Assembly (NCBI RefSeq): GCF_016009175.1
Contig: NZ_JADUCM010000010.1
Coordinates: 102,421-166,420, forward strand
Reading direction: 5' to 3'
Origin: Pseudomonas alkylphenolica
GTDB taxonomy: Bacteria; Pseudomonadota; Gammaproteobacteria; Pseudomonadales; Pseudomonadaceae
Length of the DNA: 64,000 nt
Shown here: positions 38,925 to 47,627 of the stretch, one piece after another
Layout: each line of letters opens with the position of its first letter
Position numbering within the stretch: position 1 is the stretch's first letter
Notes under the pieces: generated by a model
The model's input: only the letters and a program-made list of their open reading frames with translations
What the model was told of the DNA's origin: nothing
The model's database searches: none
Made by a program: the position numbers and the translations under genes

Positions 38925-38957
38925 GCCAGTAAAAAATCAACTTGTTTTTTTACTGGC
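38925..38957. promoter_or_regulatory. 12-bp perfect inverted repeat, candidate operator
   Basis: GCCAGTAAAAAA and TTTTTTACTGGC are separated by nine bases in the 184-bp divergent region between the flavoenzyme and binding-protein genes. A TATAGA -10-like box for the minus-strand operon lies about 15 bp away (38909-38914), so a bound protein would cover its -35 region. The XRE-cupin regulator of this operon is the natural candidate. As the arms are A- and T-runs, it could also fold as a terminator-like hairpin, but no transcript should end here. Confidence 0.55.
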
Positions 38958-39056
38958 CTTTGACTAGTTTTCGATTCACCCCGCGTCCTGGGGCACACCT
39001 CACAACAACAAGAAAACGGACCGCGTCTGACGCGGTACCAGCATGAGGATCCACCA

Positions 39057-40094
39057 ATGACATTGAACCTGCTCAAACTGTCGCCCTGGTTGCTGGCCCT
39101 TGGTCTTGGCAGCGCTCAGGCGGCACCGGACATGGTGGTGGTCGCCTACGGCGGCGCCGGCCAGAAAGCCCAGGATGCGGCGATCTTCCAGCCGTTCAGC
39201 GCCCAGGACGGCAGCAAACTGATCCAGAGCGAATACAACGGTGAAATGGCGCGGATCAAGGTGATGGTCGACACCGGCAACGTTGACTGGGACCTGGTCA
39301 TGATCGAGGCCCCGGACCTGATGCGTGGCTGTGAAGAGGGCATGTATGAGCGCCTCGACTGGGCCCGGCTCGGACGCGCTGACCAGTTGATCCCGGACGC
39401 TGCGCAGGAGTGCGGGTCAGCGGTGCTGGTGTGGAGCGTGGCGATTGCCTACGACCGGAACAAGCTGGCTCAGGCGCCAGCGTCGTGGGCCGACTTCTGG
39501 GACGTGCAGAAGATTCCCGGCAAGCGTGGGCTGCGCAAGCGCGCGGTGTACAACCTGGAGTTCGCGCTGATGGCCGACGGCGTCAAGGCCGAAGACGTCT
39601 ACAAGGTGCTGGCCACCCCGCAGGGTGTTGATCGTGCCTTTGCCAAGCTCACCGAGCTCAAGCCCTATATCCAGTGGTGGGAAGCCGGTGCGCAACCGGC
39701 ACAATGGCTGAGCGCCGGCGACGTGGTGATGACCTCGACCTACAGCGGCCGTATCGCCGTCGCGGCCCAAGAGGGCAGTTCCCTGGATGTGGTCTGGCCG
39801 GGCAGTCTGTATGGCATGGACTACTGGGCGATCATCAAGGGCTCGCGGCATGTCGACCAGGCCAAGCGCCTGATCGCCTTCGCCAACCAGCCCGACACCC
39901 AGGTGCGCTACGTCAACGCGATCCCGTACGGGCCAACCAACACCGTGGCTGCTGCAGAACTTGATCCGAAGCTGGCCAACTGGGTACCGACCTCGAAACA
40001 GAACCTTGAAGGCGCCCTGGCGATGAACGTCGAGTTCTGGGTCGACCATGGTGATGAGCTCGAAGAGCGCTTCAACGCCTGGGCCAGCAAGTAA
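39057..40094 (+). CDS. PotD-like ABC substrate-binding protein (orphan)
   Basis: A 345-residue periplasmic binding protein with signal peptide (1-22, GSAQA). It belongs to the spermidine/putrescine-type family (family 1/8), judged from VVVAYGGAGQKAQDAAIFQPF, DWDLVMIEAPD, MTSTYSGRIAVAA and the closing FWVDHGDELEERFNAW. GAGGA precedes the ATG. Unusually, no permease or ATPase gene follows: the next gene is a class II aldolase. It either serves a transporter encoded elsewhere or the transport genes were lost. It is divergent from the Fe-S flavoenzyme operon and likely provides its substrate, perhaps an amine, betaine or amino acid. Confidence 0.85.
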   Translation: MTLNLLKLSPWLLALGLGSAQAAPDMVVVAYGGAGQKAQDAAIFQPFSAQDGSKLIQSEYNGEMARIKVMVDTGNVDWDLVMIEAPDLMRGCEEGMYERLDWARLGRADQLIPDAAQECGSAVLVWSVAIAYDRNKLAQAPASWADFWDVQKIPGKRGLRKRAVYNLEFALMADGVKAEDVYKVLATPQGVDRAFAKLTELKPYIQWWEAGAQPAQWLSAGDVVMTSTYSGRIAVAAQEGSSLDVVWPGSLYGMDYWAIIKGSRHVDQAKRLIAFANQPDTQVRYVNAIPYGPTNTVAAAELDPKLANWVPTSKQNLEGALAMNVEFWVDHGDELEERFNAWASK

Positions 40095-40166
40095 ACTGCC
40101 ATGGCTGGACACCGCCGGGTGTCCAGCCCTATTGTCTGGCCAGCCTTTTGCCTGAGAACAACAACT

Positions 40167-40928
40167 ATGCATCCGACTGACACCGAATTGCGCCTGCGCC
40201 AGGAACTGGCCGCCTGCTACCGCCTGATCGCGCACTTTCGCATGACCGACCTGATCTTCACCCACATCTCGGTGCGCATTCCCGGCCCCGAGCATCACTT
40301 TCTGATCAACCCCTACGGGTTGATGTTCGATGAGATCACCGCCTCCAACCTGGTCAAGATCGACCTCGACGGCAACGCCGTGGAGCCTTCGCCGTACCCG
40401 GTCAACCCGGCAGGCTTCGTGATTCACAGCGCCATCCACGGCGCCCGCGAAGACGCCCAGTGTGTGCTGCATACCCACACCAAGGCCGGTTGCGCCGTGG
40501 CCGCGCTCAAGTGCGGGTTGCTGCCGGTCAACCAGATCTCCATGGAGTTCTACGGCAAGGTGGCCTACCACGACTACGAAGGCGTGGCACTGGACATGGA
40601 CGAGCAGCAGCGCCTGGTGCGCGACCTGGGCGATATGCCGGTGCTGATGCTGCGTAACCATGGCTTGCTGACGGTGGGCGAGAGCGTAAGCCAGGCGTTC
40701 TTGCGTATGTATTACCTGGAGAAAGCCTGTGAAATTCAGCTGGCAGCGCAAGCGGCCGGTGCGATCGTGCTGCCGCCTGATGACGTCTGCGCCCATACCG
40801 AGCGGCAATTCAACGAGCCTGCACGGCCGCTGAAGGAGGGCGAGCTGAGCGACCCGGACGGCATGCAGCTGGCGTGGAAGGCCTTGCTGCGGTTGCTGGA
40901 GCGGGTGGCACCGGACTATCGCGACTGA
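40167..40928 (+). CDS. Class II aldolase/adducin family protein
   Basis: A 253-residue protein of the fuculose-aldolase/adducin family. The metal-binding histidines are present: His102 and His104 (LHTHTKAG) and His165 (NHGLLTVG), with the N-terminal RMTDLIFTHISVRIPGPEHH that begins the fold. Members cleave or decarboxylate hydroxy-acids or sugar phosphates using zinc; some act as dehydratases or epimerases. The start at 40167 begins the conserved domain; the longer frame to 40101 was not used. It follows the PotD-like gene by 72 bp and is probably in the same transcript. Reaction unknown. Confidence 0.85.
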   Translation: MHPTDTELRLRQELAACYRLIAHFRMTDLIFTHISVRIPGPEHHFLINPYGLMFDEITASNLVKIDLDGNAVEPSPYPVNPAGFVIHSAIHGAREDAQCVLHTHTKAGCAVAALKCGLLPVNQISMEFYGKVAYHDYEGVALDMDEQQRLVRDLGDMPVLMLRNHGLLTVGESVSQAFLRMYYLEKACEIQLAAQAAGAIVLPPDDVCAHTERQFNEPARPLKEGELSDPDGMQLAWKALLRLLERVAPDYRD

Positions 40929-40965
40929 GCACGACTTGTTGTACAGTCGTTCAACTGCGCGGACG

Positions 40966-41024
40966 CTATCGCCAGCAAGCCGGCTCCTACAGAGGTTTTG
41001 TAGGAGCCGGCTTGCTGGCGATAG
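40966..41024. repeat. REP-type perfect inverted repeat
   Basis: A 25-bp perfect inverted repeat, CTATCGCCAGCAAGCCGGCT with five further bases (40966-40990), pairing with 41000-41024, around a nine-base loop. It contains the GTAGGAGC REP head and lies between the aldolase stop and the TetR-family gene; it probably forms a strong hairpin in both transcripts' reading directions. Confidence 0.85.
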
Positions 41025-41062
41025 GGCACGCTGCATTTGCCAGCCCCTTTCGAGAGCCGCCG

Positions 41063-41707
41063 ATGAGCCAGGAAGCCCGTTACAGCCGTATGGTCCCGGA
41101 GTTGCGCAAGGCCAACCTGGTCGAAGCAACGCTGGTGTGTCTGAAGCGTCACGGCTTTCAGGGCGCCTCGATTCGCAAGATATCGGCCGAGGCCGGGGTC
41201 TCGGTAGGGCTGATCAGCCACCACTATTCCGGCAAAGACGAACTGGTGGCCGAGGCCTACATGGCGGTCACCGGGCGGGTCATGGGCCTGATTCGCGAAG
41301 CCATGGCCCAGGCCGCACCGAATGCCCGCGAGCGGCTGTCGGCGTTCTTTCGCGCCTCGTTCTGCGCCGAACTGCTCGACCCGCAACTGCTGGACGCCTG
41401 GCTGGCGTTCTGGGGCGCGGTCAAAACCGCCGAGGCGATCAACCAGGTGCACGATCATTCCTACGGCGAGTACCGCAATGAGCTGGGCAGGCTGCTGCGT
41501 GAGCTGGCTGCTGATGAGGGCTGGCAGGCGTTTGACGCCGACCTCGCGGCGATCAGCCTGAGCGCCCTGCTCGACGGTTTGTGGCTGGAGTCCGGGCTCA
41601 ACCCCGGCACCTTTACCCCGGAGCAGGGCGTGCAGATCTGCGAGGCCTGGGTCGATGGCCTGCAAGCGGGCGGGCGCCGGCGTTTCACCCTGACCGAGGG
41701 CTGTTGA
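41063..41707 (+). CDS. TetR-family regulator, BetI-like
   Basis: A 214-residue TetR-type repressor with helix-turn-helix at about 20-60 (GFQGASIRKISAEAGVSVGL, then ISHHYSGKDEL). The VSVGLISHHYSGKDEL segment is very like BetI, the choline/betaine repressor, and the C-terminal half has the BetI-like AFWGAVKTAEAINQVHDHSY. There are no bet genes in the window. It could control the adjacent binding-protein/aldolase genes or act at distance. GAGAG lies before the ATG. The frame remains open far upstream through the REP element, but that is not coding. Confidence 0.88.
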   Translation: MSQEARYSRMVPELRKANLVEATLVCLKRHGFQGASIRKISAEAGVSVGLISHHYSGKDELVAEAYMAVTGRVMGLIREAMAQAAPNARERLSAFFRASFCAELLDPQLLDAWLAFWGAVKTAEAINQVHDHSYGEYRNELGRLLRELAADEGWQAFDADLAAISLSALLDGLWLESGLNPGTFTPEQGVQICEAWVDGLQAGGRRRFTLTEGC

Positions 41708-41776
41708 TCGATTGTTCAACAATGGGTAGTCTGCGGTCGCGAGTTACAAAACAATTCCTATAAGAGACAACACGCA

Positions 41777-42493
41777 ATGACGCCTCGGGTACTGATCGTC
41801 GATGACGATCCGCTTATTCGCGACTTGCTGCACGCCTACCTGTCTCAGGAAGGCTACGACGTCCACTGTGCCGACACCGCCGAGCAGGCCGAGCAGTTCC
41901 TGGCCAGCCACAACGTCGACCTGGTGATGCTCGACATCCGTCTGCCAGGCAAAGACGGCCTGACCCTGACCCGCGAATTGCGCGTGCGCTCGGAGGTCGG
42001 GATCATCCTCATCACCGGTCGCAACGACGACATCGACCGCATCGTCGGCCTTGAATGCGGCGCCGATGACTACGTGATCAAACCCCTCAACCCTCGTGAG
42101 CTGGTGTCCCGCGCCAAGAACCTGGTGCGTCGCGTGCGTCATGCCCAAGCCTCGCGGCCGGTGGCGGCCAATACCCATGTGCTCAAGCAGTTCGCCGACT
42201 GGGCGCTGGACGTCGATCGCCGTCGCCTGATCGACGCCCAGGGGGCGGAAACCCTGCTGACCCACGGCGAATACCAGCTGCTCAGCGTGTTCCTGCGCAA
42301 CAGTGGCCATACCTTGAGCCGCGACCAGCTGATGGACCAGATCCGCAACCGTGAGTGGGTGCCCAACGACCGCTCCATCGACGTACTGGTCGGCCGCCTG
42401 CGTCGCAAGCTGCACGATGATCCGGCCGAGCCGCAGTTGATCATCACCATTCATGGCGCCGGGTATCTGTTCACCGCCAGCGTGGCGGCCTGA
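41777..42493 (+). CDS. aruR: OmpR-family response regulator AruR
   Basis: A 238-residue response regulator: receiver with Asp53 (LVMLDIRLPG), Lys in YVIKPLNPRE, and an OmpR-type winged helix at the C-terminus (RDQLMDQIRN, DRSIDVLVGRLRRKL). By sequence it is TorR-like. The gene order around it (kinase, permease, acyl-CoA genes, aruI, aruH) matches the P. aeruginosa aruRS locus, where AruR activates the arginine transaminase pathway when arginine is present. It stands 5 bp before the periplasmic sensor gene and forms an operon with it and the kinase. No strong promoter was seen in the short 69-bp gap upstream. Confidence 0.88.
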   Translation: MTPRVLIVDDDPLIRDLLHAYLSQEGYDVHCADTAEQAEQFLASHNVDLVMLDIRLPGKDGLTLTRELRVRSEVGIILITGRNDDIDRIVGLECGADDYVIKPLNPRELVSRAKNLVRRVRHAQASRPVAANTHVLKQFADWALDVDRRRLIDAQGAETLLTHGEYQLLSVFLRNSGHTLSRDQLMDQIRNREWVPNDRSIDVLVGRLRRKLHDDPAEPQLIITIHGAGYLFTASVAA

Positions 42494-42498
42494 CGTCC

Positions 42499-43272
42499 AT
42501 GTGGCGTCTGGCGGGGCTGCTGCTGTCGCTGCTGGTCTTGCCGGTGCAGGCTGCCGAACGCATTCGTTATTGCGATTACCCGGTGTACCCGCCGGTGTCC
42601 TGGAGCGATGGCAGGCAGGTGCGCGGCCTGGCACCGACGGTGGTACGCGAGCTGTTCGGGCGCCTGGGCTATGACGTGGAGATCGTGGTGCTGGGGAACT
42701 GGAAGCGCTGCCTGCTCGATGCTGCCGAGGGGCGGGTGGATGTCGTGCTCGCTTACGACAGTGACCAGCGTAACCAGAGCATGCGCTTTTCCAGCGTGCC
42801 GGTGCTGCGCGAAGAAGTCGCGGTGTTCTTCAATCGTCAGCGCCCGGTGAAGTTCGAACACCTTGATGACCTCGCCAGCTACCGCGGCGGCCTGTTGTTC
42901 GGCGAGAGCTACGGCGCCGAGTTCGACCGCCTGGTAGCCAAACACCAGAACATCGAATGGGTGTCCTCCAGCCAGCAGAACTTCGGCAAACTGATTCGCG
43001 GGCGTATCGATTTCGTCATTCAGGAACGGCGCACTGGCCAGCTGTATATCGAGCGTCTGCCGGGAGCCGAAGACATCCGCGTGCTGCCCATGGCGCTGAG
43101 TGTGGACTACCTGCGTGTCGCGGTATCTCGCCACAGTGAACTGAGCCAGCGCATGGCGCAGATCGACGCGCAACTGCAACGCATGGTGAATGCCGGTGAA
43201 ATCGAGCGCTGGTTGCGCGAAAGCGAAGTCACTTACCGCGACATGGTCAACCTGCCGGCGGATGCCCGATGA
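42499..43272 (+). CDS. Periplasmic family-3 binding protein, likely AruS sensing partner
   Basis: A 257-residue exported protein: signal peptide (1-18, LVLPVQA) and a family-3 solute-binding fold ([47 protein letters not shown]). It lies between aruR and aruS and its last four bases overlap the kinase start (ATGA), so the three genes are made together. There is no transporter beside it. This recalls TorT, the periplasmic protein that presents the ligand to TorS; here it may present arginine or another basic amino acid to AruS. The binding role is inferred from family and position. Confidence 0.82.
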   Translation: MWRLAGLLLSLLVLPVQAAERIRYCDYPVYPPVSWSDGRQVRGLAPTVVRELFGRLGYDVEIVVLGNWKRCLLDAAEGRVDVVLAYDSDQRNQSMRFSSVPVLREEVAVFFNRQRPVKFEHLDDLASYRGGLLFGESYGAEFDRLVAKHQNIEWVSSSQQNFGKLIRGRIDFVIQERRTGQLYIERLPGAEDIRVLPMALSVDYLRVAVSRHSELSQRMAQIDAQLQRMVNAGEIERWLRESEVTYRDMVNLPADAR

Positions 43273-45524
43273 AGCGCGTACCGACCGGCGGCCTGCTGCG
43301 GCGCCTGCTGTTGTTCATTTTGCTGTTCAGCCTGTGCTTTACCGTGCTGGCCAGCAGCGTGCAGCTGTATTTCGAGTACCGCCGTGAAATGCGCGACATC
43401 GACGCGCGCATGGCACTGATTCGCGGCGGTTACCTGGCGAGCCTGGAGCGTAGCCTGTGGGACCTCGACCAGGAGCAGCTCAACGTGCAGTTGCGCGGGT
43501 TGGTGGACTTTTCCGATGTCGCCCGGGTGCGCCTGAGCAGCGCCGATTTCAACCTCCTGCAGGGCGAAGCGAACCCGCCGGGGCCGTTGCGCATCGAGCG
43601 CTTTGCCCTGGACTTCCAGCCACCGTCCGGCCCGGCGCGGCACCTGGGCGAACTGGAAGTGAGCATCGATCTGGGCGCCGTGCATCGACGCCTGTTTGCC
43701 ACCGGCCTGGCCAGCCTGCTGTGGATGAGCGTGTTTCTGTGCGGCCTGGCGGTGGCGTTGTCGGGCTTGTTCTACCGCCTGGTCACGCGTCACCTGCAGG
43801 TGATGGCCGAGTTTGCCCGGCGCATTGGCGCCGGTGACTGGCAAGAGCCATTGCGCCTGGGCAAGCGGCGTTCGGCGCGGCCCGATGAAATCGATACCGT
43901 GGCCGCCGCTTTGGAAGACATGCGCGGGGCGATCCTCAGTGATATCGAACGGCGTGAACAAGATCGCCTGGCCTTGCAGGACAAGCGCGACGAACTGCAG
44001 AAAATGGTCGAGCGCCGCACTGCCAGCCTGATGCGGGCCAAAGACGACGCCGAAGCGGCGAACCTGGCCAAATCACGCTTTTTGGCCACCATGAGCCATG
44101 AACTGCGCACTCCGCTCAACGGCATTCTCGGCATGGCCGAGCTGTTGCGCGGTGCCGGGCTGCACGGGCAGGACAGCAAGCGCCTGGACGCCTTGTACAA
44201 GGCAGGTGAAGGTCTGCTGACCATCCTCAACGAAGTGCTGTATTTCGCCCGCCTGGAAGAGGGAGAAAGCCACCCGGAAGCCGTCGGCTTTTCCCTGCGC
44301 CAGTTGTGCGACGAAGTCATGACCCTGCTTGAGCCCCGGGCGCTGGGCAACGGCACTGTCCTGGCGTGTGAGATCGATCCGCAGCTGGCGGTGCGTCAGC
44401 ACGGCGCGGAGCAATACCTGCGTCAGGTGCTGAGCAACCTGCTGGCCAACGCCATCAAATTCACCAGCGCCGGCCAGGTCATGCTCAAGGTGCAGGTACT
44501 GGGCGAGCAGGGCGACCGTCAGCAACTGCGGGTCAGCGTCAGTGACAACGGCATCGGCATCGCCCCGGCGGTGCAGGCGAAGATCTTCGATCGTTTTGTC
44601 CAGGCCAGCGAGGCGGTAGCCCGGCAATATGGCGGCACGGGTCTGGGCCTGGCGATCTGCAAACACCTGGTCGAGAAGCTGGGTGGGCATATCGGGCTTG
44701 AAAGTGCCGAGGGGCAGGGCAGTTGTTTCTGGTTCGAGCTGGCATTGCAACGTTCAGGCCCGAGCGACATCACGCAGCCTGCGGCGCCCGCGGTCGCTGC
44801 CCTGGACATTCTGGTGGTCGAGGACGTCGAGTTGAACCGCGAAGTGGTACAGGGCCTGCTGCGCCGTGACGGCCATCGCGTGTGGCTGGCCGAGGAAGCC
44901 GAACAGGGGCGGGTGCTGTGCAGTCAACGGCGCTTCGACCTGATTCTGCTCGACGTGCATCTGCCGGGCATCAGCGGTGTCGAGCTGTGCCGGCAGATTC
45001 GCGCAATGCCCGGGCCCAATCGAGACAGCCGAATATTGGCGCTGACCGCCAGCGTCCAGCCGGCGCTGGTGCGCAGTTACCTGGATGCCGGCATGCAAGG
45101 CATTCTGGCCAAGCCGCTGAAACTGGACAGCCTGCGCCAGGCGCTGGCGCAGGAAGCGCCGCTGATCGAGGCGGTGCAGCTTGATCCGGGCATGGACTGG
45201 TCGCTGCTGGACACCCATCGCAACCTGCTTGGCGAACAGAAGGTGCAGGGGCTGCTGTCGGTGTTGCGCGAAGCCATCGAACAGCACCAGGAGGCGCTCG
45301 GCGAAGCGCTCAAAGCCAGTGACTGCACCGAGGTTGCCCACCTGGCGCATCGCCTGGCCGGTAGCAGCGACTCGCTCGGCTTTCGCGGGCTGGCCAGCGT
45401 GTTGCGTGAGCTTGAAGAGGCGGCACTGTGCAACGACGCGGGCGCGGTACACCGCCTGGTGGCGCCGATGAACCTGCAGATGCAGCAGGCGCTGCACACC
45501 CTCGAACGCCTGTTGCAGGGCTGA
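43269..45524 (+). CDS. aruS: Hybrid sensor kinase AruS (TorS-like)
   Basis: A 751-residue hybrid kinase: membrane helix (about 10-36), a modest periplasmic domain (about 37-145), second helix (about 150-175), HAMP-like linker ([15 protein letters not shown]), coiled-coil, HisKA with His277 ([14 protein letters not shown]), HATPase ([26 protein letters not shown]), receiver with Asp562 ([13 protein letters not shown]) and Hpt with His694 ([10 protein letters not shown]). All phosphorelay residues are intact. With AruR it should control the arginine transaminase genes downstream, as in P. aeruginosa. It overlaps the binding-protein gene by 4 bp, which suggests a three-part sensor. Confidence 0.9.
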   Translation: MKRVPTGGLLRRLLLFILLFSLCFTVLASSVQLYFEYRREMRDIDARMALIRGGYLASLERSLWDLDQEQLNVQLRGLVDFSDVARVRLSSADFNLLQGEANPPGPLRIERFALDFQPPSGPARHLGELEVSIDLGAVHRRLFATGLASLLWMSVFLCGLAVALSGLFYRLVTRHLQVMAEFARRIGAGDWQEPLRLGKRRSARPDEIDTVAAALEDMRGAILSDIERREQDRLALQDKRDELQKMVERRTASLMRAKDDAEAANLAKSRFLATMSHELRTPLNGILGMAELLRGAGLHGQDSKRLDALYKAGEGLLTILNEVLYFARLEEGESHPEAVGFSLRQLCDEVMTLLEPRALGNGTVLACEIDPQLAVRQHGAEQYLRQVLSNLLANAIKFTSAGQVMLKVQVLGEQGDRQQLRVSVSDNGIGIAPAVQAKIFDRFVQASEAVARQYGGTGLGLAICKHLVEKLGGHIGLESAEGQGSCFWFELALQRSGPSDITQPAAPAVAALDILVVEDVELNREVVQGLLRRDGHRVWLAEEAEQGRVLCSQRRFDLILLDVHLPGISGVELCRQIRAMPGPNRDSRILALTASVQPALVRSYLDAGMQGILAKPLKLDSLRQALAQEAPLIEAVQLDPGMDWSLLDTHRNLLGEQKVQGLLSVLREAIEQHQEALGEALKASDCTEVAHLAHRLAGSSDSLGFRGLASVLRELEEAALCNDAGAVHRLVAPMNLQMQQALHTLERLLQG

Positions 45525-45536
45525 TGTACAAAAAAC

Positions 45537-45582
45537 TTACGACTTTTTACATCTTCGATCTTTACGTACAACAGCACCTTAC
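45537..45582. promoter_or_regulatory. Direct TTAC repeats upstream of the permease leader
   Basis: TTAC occurs at 45537, 45547, 45562 and 45579 in the same direction, the first two exactly 10 bp apart and two of them extended as TTACATC. OmpR-family regulators bind direct repeats with about one helical turn spacing, so this may be an AruR site controlling the leader-permease transcript. No firm consensus for AruR is known to me. Confidence 0.3.
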
Positions 45583-45650
45583 ATCGCTTTCCAATAATCG
45601 ACGCTAACCGCACTGCACGCGGTCTTCGACGCTTATTGGAGATAATAATA

Positions 45651-45719
45651 ATGAACCACCGTCAAGCTGATCGACCCTCGCGTTTTCGTACTTCCCCTTC
45701 GCACTTCAACCACTGTTGA
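45651..45719 (+). CDS. Short Arg-rich leader ORF before the amino-acid permease
   Basis: A 22-codon frame, MNHRQADRPSRFRTSPSHFN plus His-Cys, with GGAG nine bases before its ATG. Four of 22 codons are Arg (CGT, CGA, CGT, CGT) and three are His. Its TGA overlaps the GAGG ribosome-binding site of the permease gene that starts nine bases later, so its translation is likely coupled to that of the permease. In an arginine-catabolism locus an Arg-rich leader suggests control by arginine supply, although classical attenuation would need alternative hairpins that I did not find. It might also be non-functional chance. Confidence 0.5.
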   Translation: MNHRQADRPSRFRTSPSHFNHC

Positions 45720-45728
45720 GGTGCCGAC

Positions 45729-47132
45729 ATGACTGATTCGACCGAACGTAAAGGCATTCACCTGACCCGGGCGTTGAAGAGCCGGCATATCTTCATGCTG
45801 TCGCTGGGTGGCGTGATCGGTACCGGGCTGTTCATGGGCTCGGGGGTCACCATCAACCAGGGCGGGCCGGTGGGCGCGATCCTGGCCTACCTGGTGGCGG
45901 GTTTCCTGATGTACCTGGTGATGGTCTGCCTGGGCGAGCTGTCGGTGCAGATGCCGGTATCCGGCTCGTTCCAGGCCCACGCCACCAAGTACATCGGGCC
46001 GGCCACCGGCTTCATGATCGGCTGGGTGTACTGGATGAGCTGGGCGACCACGGTGGGGCTGGAGTTCACCGCTGCCGGCATGCTGATGGTGCGCTGGTTC
46101 CCCGAGGTGCCAATCTGGTACTGGTCGGCGCTGTTCGTGGTGGTGCTGTTTGGCCTCAACGCGCTGGCGACCCGGGCTTTTGGGGAGGCGGAGTACTGGT
46201 TCTCGGGGATCAAGGTGGCGGCGATCCTCGGCTTTATCATTGTTGGCGTGCTGGTGATCTTCGGTGCCATTCCGCTGACCAGCGGGGCGCCAGCGCCGAT
46301 GATGAACAACCTGATCGGCGATTCGCTGTTCCCCAACGGCCTGTCGGCGGTGTTCGCGGTGATGATGACCGTGGTGTATGCCTTCCAGGGCTGCGAGATC
46401 ATGGGCGTGGCAGCGGGCGAGACCGACCAGCCGGAGAAGAGCATTCCGCGCGCGGTGCGCAACGTGGTGTTCCGCGTGCTGATCTTTTATGTGCTGGCGA
46501 TTGTGGTGCTGTCGGCCATTGTCCCGTGGCAGCAGGCCGGGCTGATGGAAAGCCCGTTCGTGCAGGTGTTCGACATGGTCGGCATTCCCTACGCGGCCGA
46601 CCTGATGAACTTTGTGATCCTCACGGCGATTCTGTCGGTGGGCAACTCGGGGTTGTATGCGTCGACGCGGATTCTCTGGGCCATGTCCAAGACCGGCATG
46701 GCGCCCAAGAGCCTGTCGCCGCTGAGCAGCCGCGGTGTGCCGTTGCGGGCGTTGAGCATCACCCTGTGCTTTGCGCTGGTGTCGCTGATGACCAGCTTTA
46801 TCGCTGCCGACACCCTGTTCATGGTGCTGATGGCGGTGAGCGGGATGTCCGGCACGGTGACCTGGATCGTGATCGCCCTGGCTCAGTACCGCTTTCGCAA
46901 GGCGTTCCTGCGCGACGGCGGCAAATTGAGCGAGCTCAAGTACCGGGCGCCTTTGTATCCGCTGGTGCCGCTGCTGTGCATCACCCTGTGCAGCTCGCTG
47001 TTCGTGTTCCTGGCGCTGGATGAGACTCAGCGGCCTTCGTTGTACTGGGGCTTTGGTTTTATCGCAGTGTGTTACGCGGCGTACTTCATGATTCACCGCA
47101 AGCGTCAGGTGGTGTTGGCGCCTTCGGTTTAA
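45729..47132 (+). CDS. Amino-acid permease, APC family (basic amino acids?)
   Basis: A 467-residue inner-membrane permease with about 12 helices, amino-acid transporter family of LysP/GabP/AnsP type: N-terminal signature RHIFMLSLGGVIGTGLFMGS and PVSGSFQAHATKYIGPATGF. Position between aruS and the arginine transaminase genes, the place where P. aeruginosa has a permease in this locus, makes arginine or a related basic amino acid the probable substrate; this is not shown by sequence. Its ribosome-binding site overlaps the stop of the Arg-rich leader peptide. Transcription may end at the strong terminator at 47390. Confidence 0.88.
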   Translation: MTDSTERKGIHLTRALKSRHIFMLSLGGVIGTGLFMGSGVTINQGGPVGAILAYLVAGFLMYLVMVCLGELSVQMPVSGSFQAHATKYIGPATGFMIGWVYWMSWATTVGLEFTAAGMLMVRWFPEVPIWYWSALFVVVLFGLNALATRAFGEAEYWFSGIKVAAILGFIIVGVLVIFGAIPLTSGAPAPMMNNLIGDSLFPNGLSAVFAVMMTVVYAFQGCEIMGVAAGETDQPEKSIPRAVRNVVFRVLIFYVLAIVVLSAIVPWQQAGLMESPFVQVFDMVGIPYAADLMNFVILTAILSVGNSGLYASTRILWAMSKTGMAPKSLSPLSSRGVPLRALSITLCFALVSLMTSFIAADTLFMVLMAVSGMSGTVTWIVIALAQYRFRKAFLRDGGKLSELKYRAPLYPLVPLLCITLCSSLFVFLALDETQRPSLYWGFGFIAVCYAAYFMIHRKRQVVLAPSV

Positions 47133-47234
47133 CGGTGTAGGAGCAACTGTCTTTTTGGGAGCCACCAAGACGGGCCTGCTGCGCAGTCCATCGAAGTGGT
47201 GTCGGGTCAGCAATCCCACCTGTAGGCCATCGAC

Positions 47235-47322
47235 GTAGGAGCCAGGCTTGCCGGCGAACCAGGCACCGCGGTGCCCCTGATGTACCGCGTCATCGTTTTT
47301 CGCGGGCAAGCCACGCTCCTAC
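47235..47322. repeat. REPIN, 88-bp copy B
   Basis: GTAGGAGCCAGGCTTGCCGG at the left, and the inverted REP unit with GCAAGCCACGCTCCTAC at the right, exactly 88 bp. Nearly identical to the copy at 61130 and to the reverse complement of the copy at 21185. Confidence 0.88.
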
Positions 47323-47389
47323 AGGTTGGTGGCGCCGCAGGCATGTAGGATTTATCCGCGATCGAGCGCGAAGCGCTCGTAATCCACGC

Positions 47390-47420
47390 AAAACGCGACA
47401 GGCACCTGTCGCGTTTTTTT
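47390..47420 (+). terminator. Strong rho-independent terminator after the permease gene
   Basis: A 9-bp GC-rich perfect stem (CGCGACAGG with CCTGTCGCG) with a two-base loop region, extended by AAA/TTT pairs and followed by seven T residues. The A-run before the stem also makes it able to work in the other direction. It isolates the permease transcript from the acyl-CoA/aruIH operon. Confidence 0.9.
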
Positions 47421-47627
47421 ATGCCTGTGGCAGTTGTGCGAAGTTGTAACAGCTGTCCTTAGGATAGATCTTGGATTTAGGTAAATTACTTTAAAAACAG
47501 TTAGTTATCGTTTGTTTTTAATCTATTACATAACAAGCGTTGCCCGATTGTCTCCTTGTTGAACACTCGTTTAGTATGGCCTCAAGTCCTACCCCCTCAC
47601 GCCAACCACAATAATTCGAGGCCTCCC

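Larger units (their letters stand above)
47133..47627. other. 495-bp non-coding interval before the acyl-CoA/aruIH operon
   Basis: The interval holds a REPIN (47235), a small hairpin CGAGCGC-GAA-GCGCTCG (47363-47379), a strong terminator (47390) and then about 200 bp of AT-rich sequence that should contain the promoter of the six-kilobase operon starting at 47628. In that AT-rich part TTAC motifs recur at 47486 and 47526, reminiscent of those before the permease, but with 40-bp spacing. No coding frame with a ribosome-binding site was seen. Confidence 0.6.

Noticed and set aside
45737..47309. A minus-strand frame rich in His, Gln and Arg opposite the permease
   Set aside because: Low-complexity antisense product over a clear 12-helix permease. 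Its upstream end runs through a REPIN.
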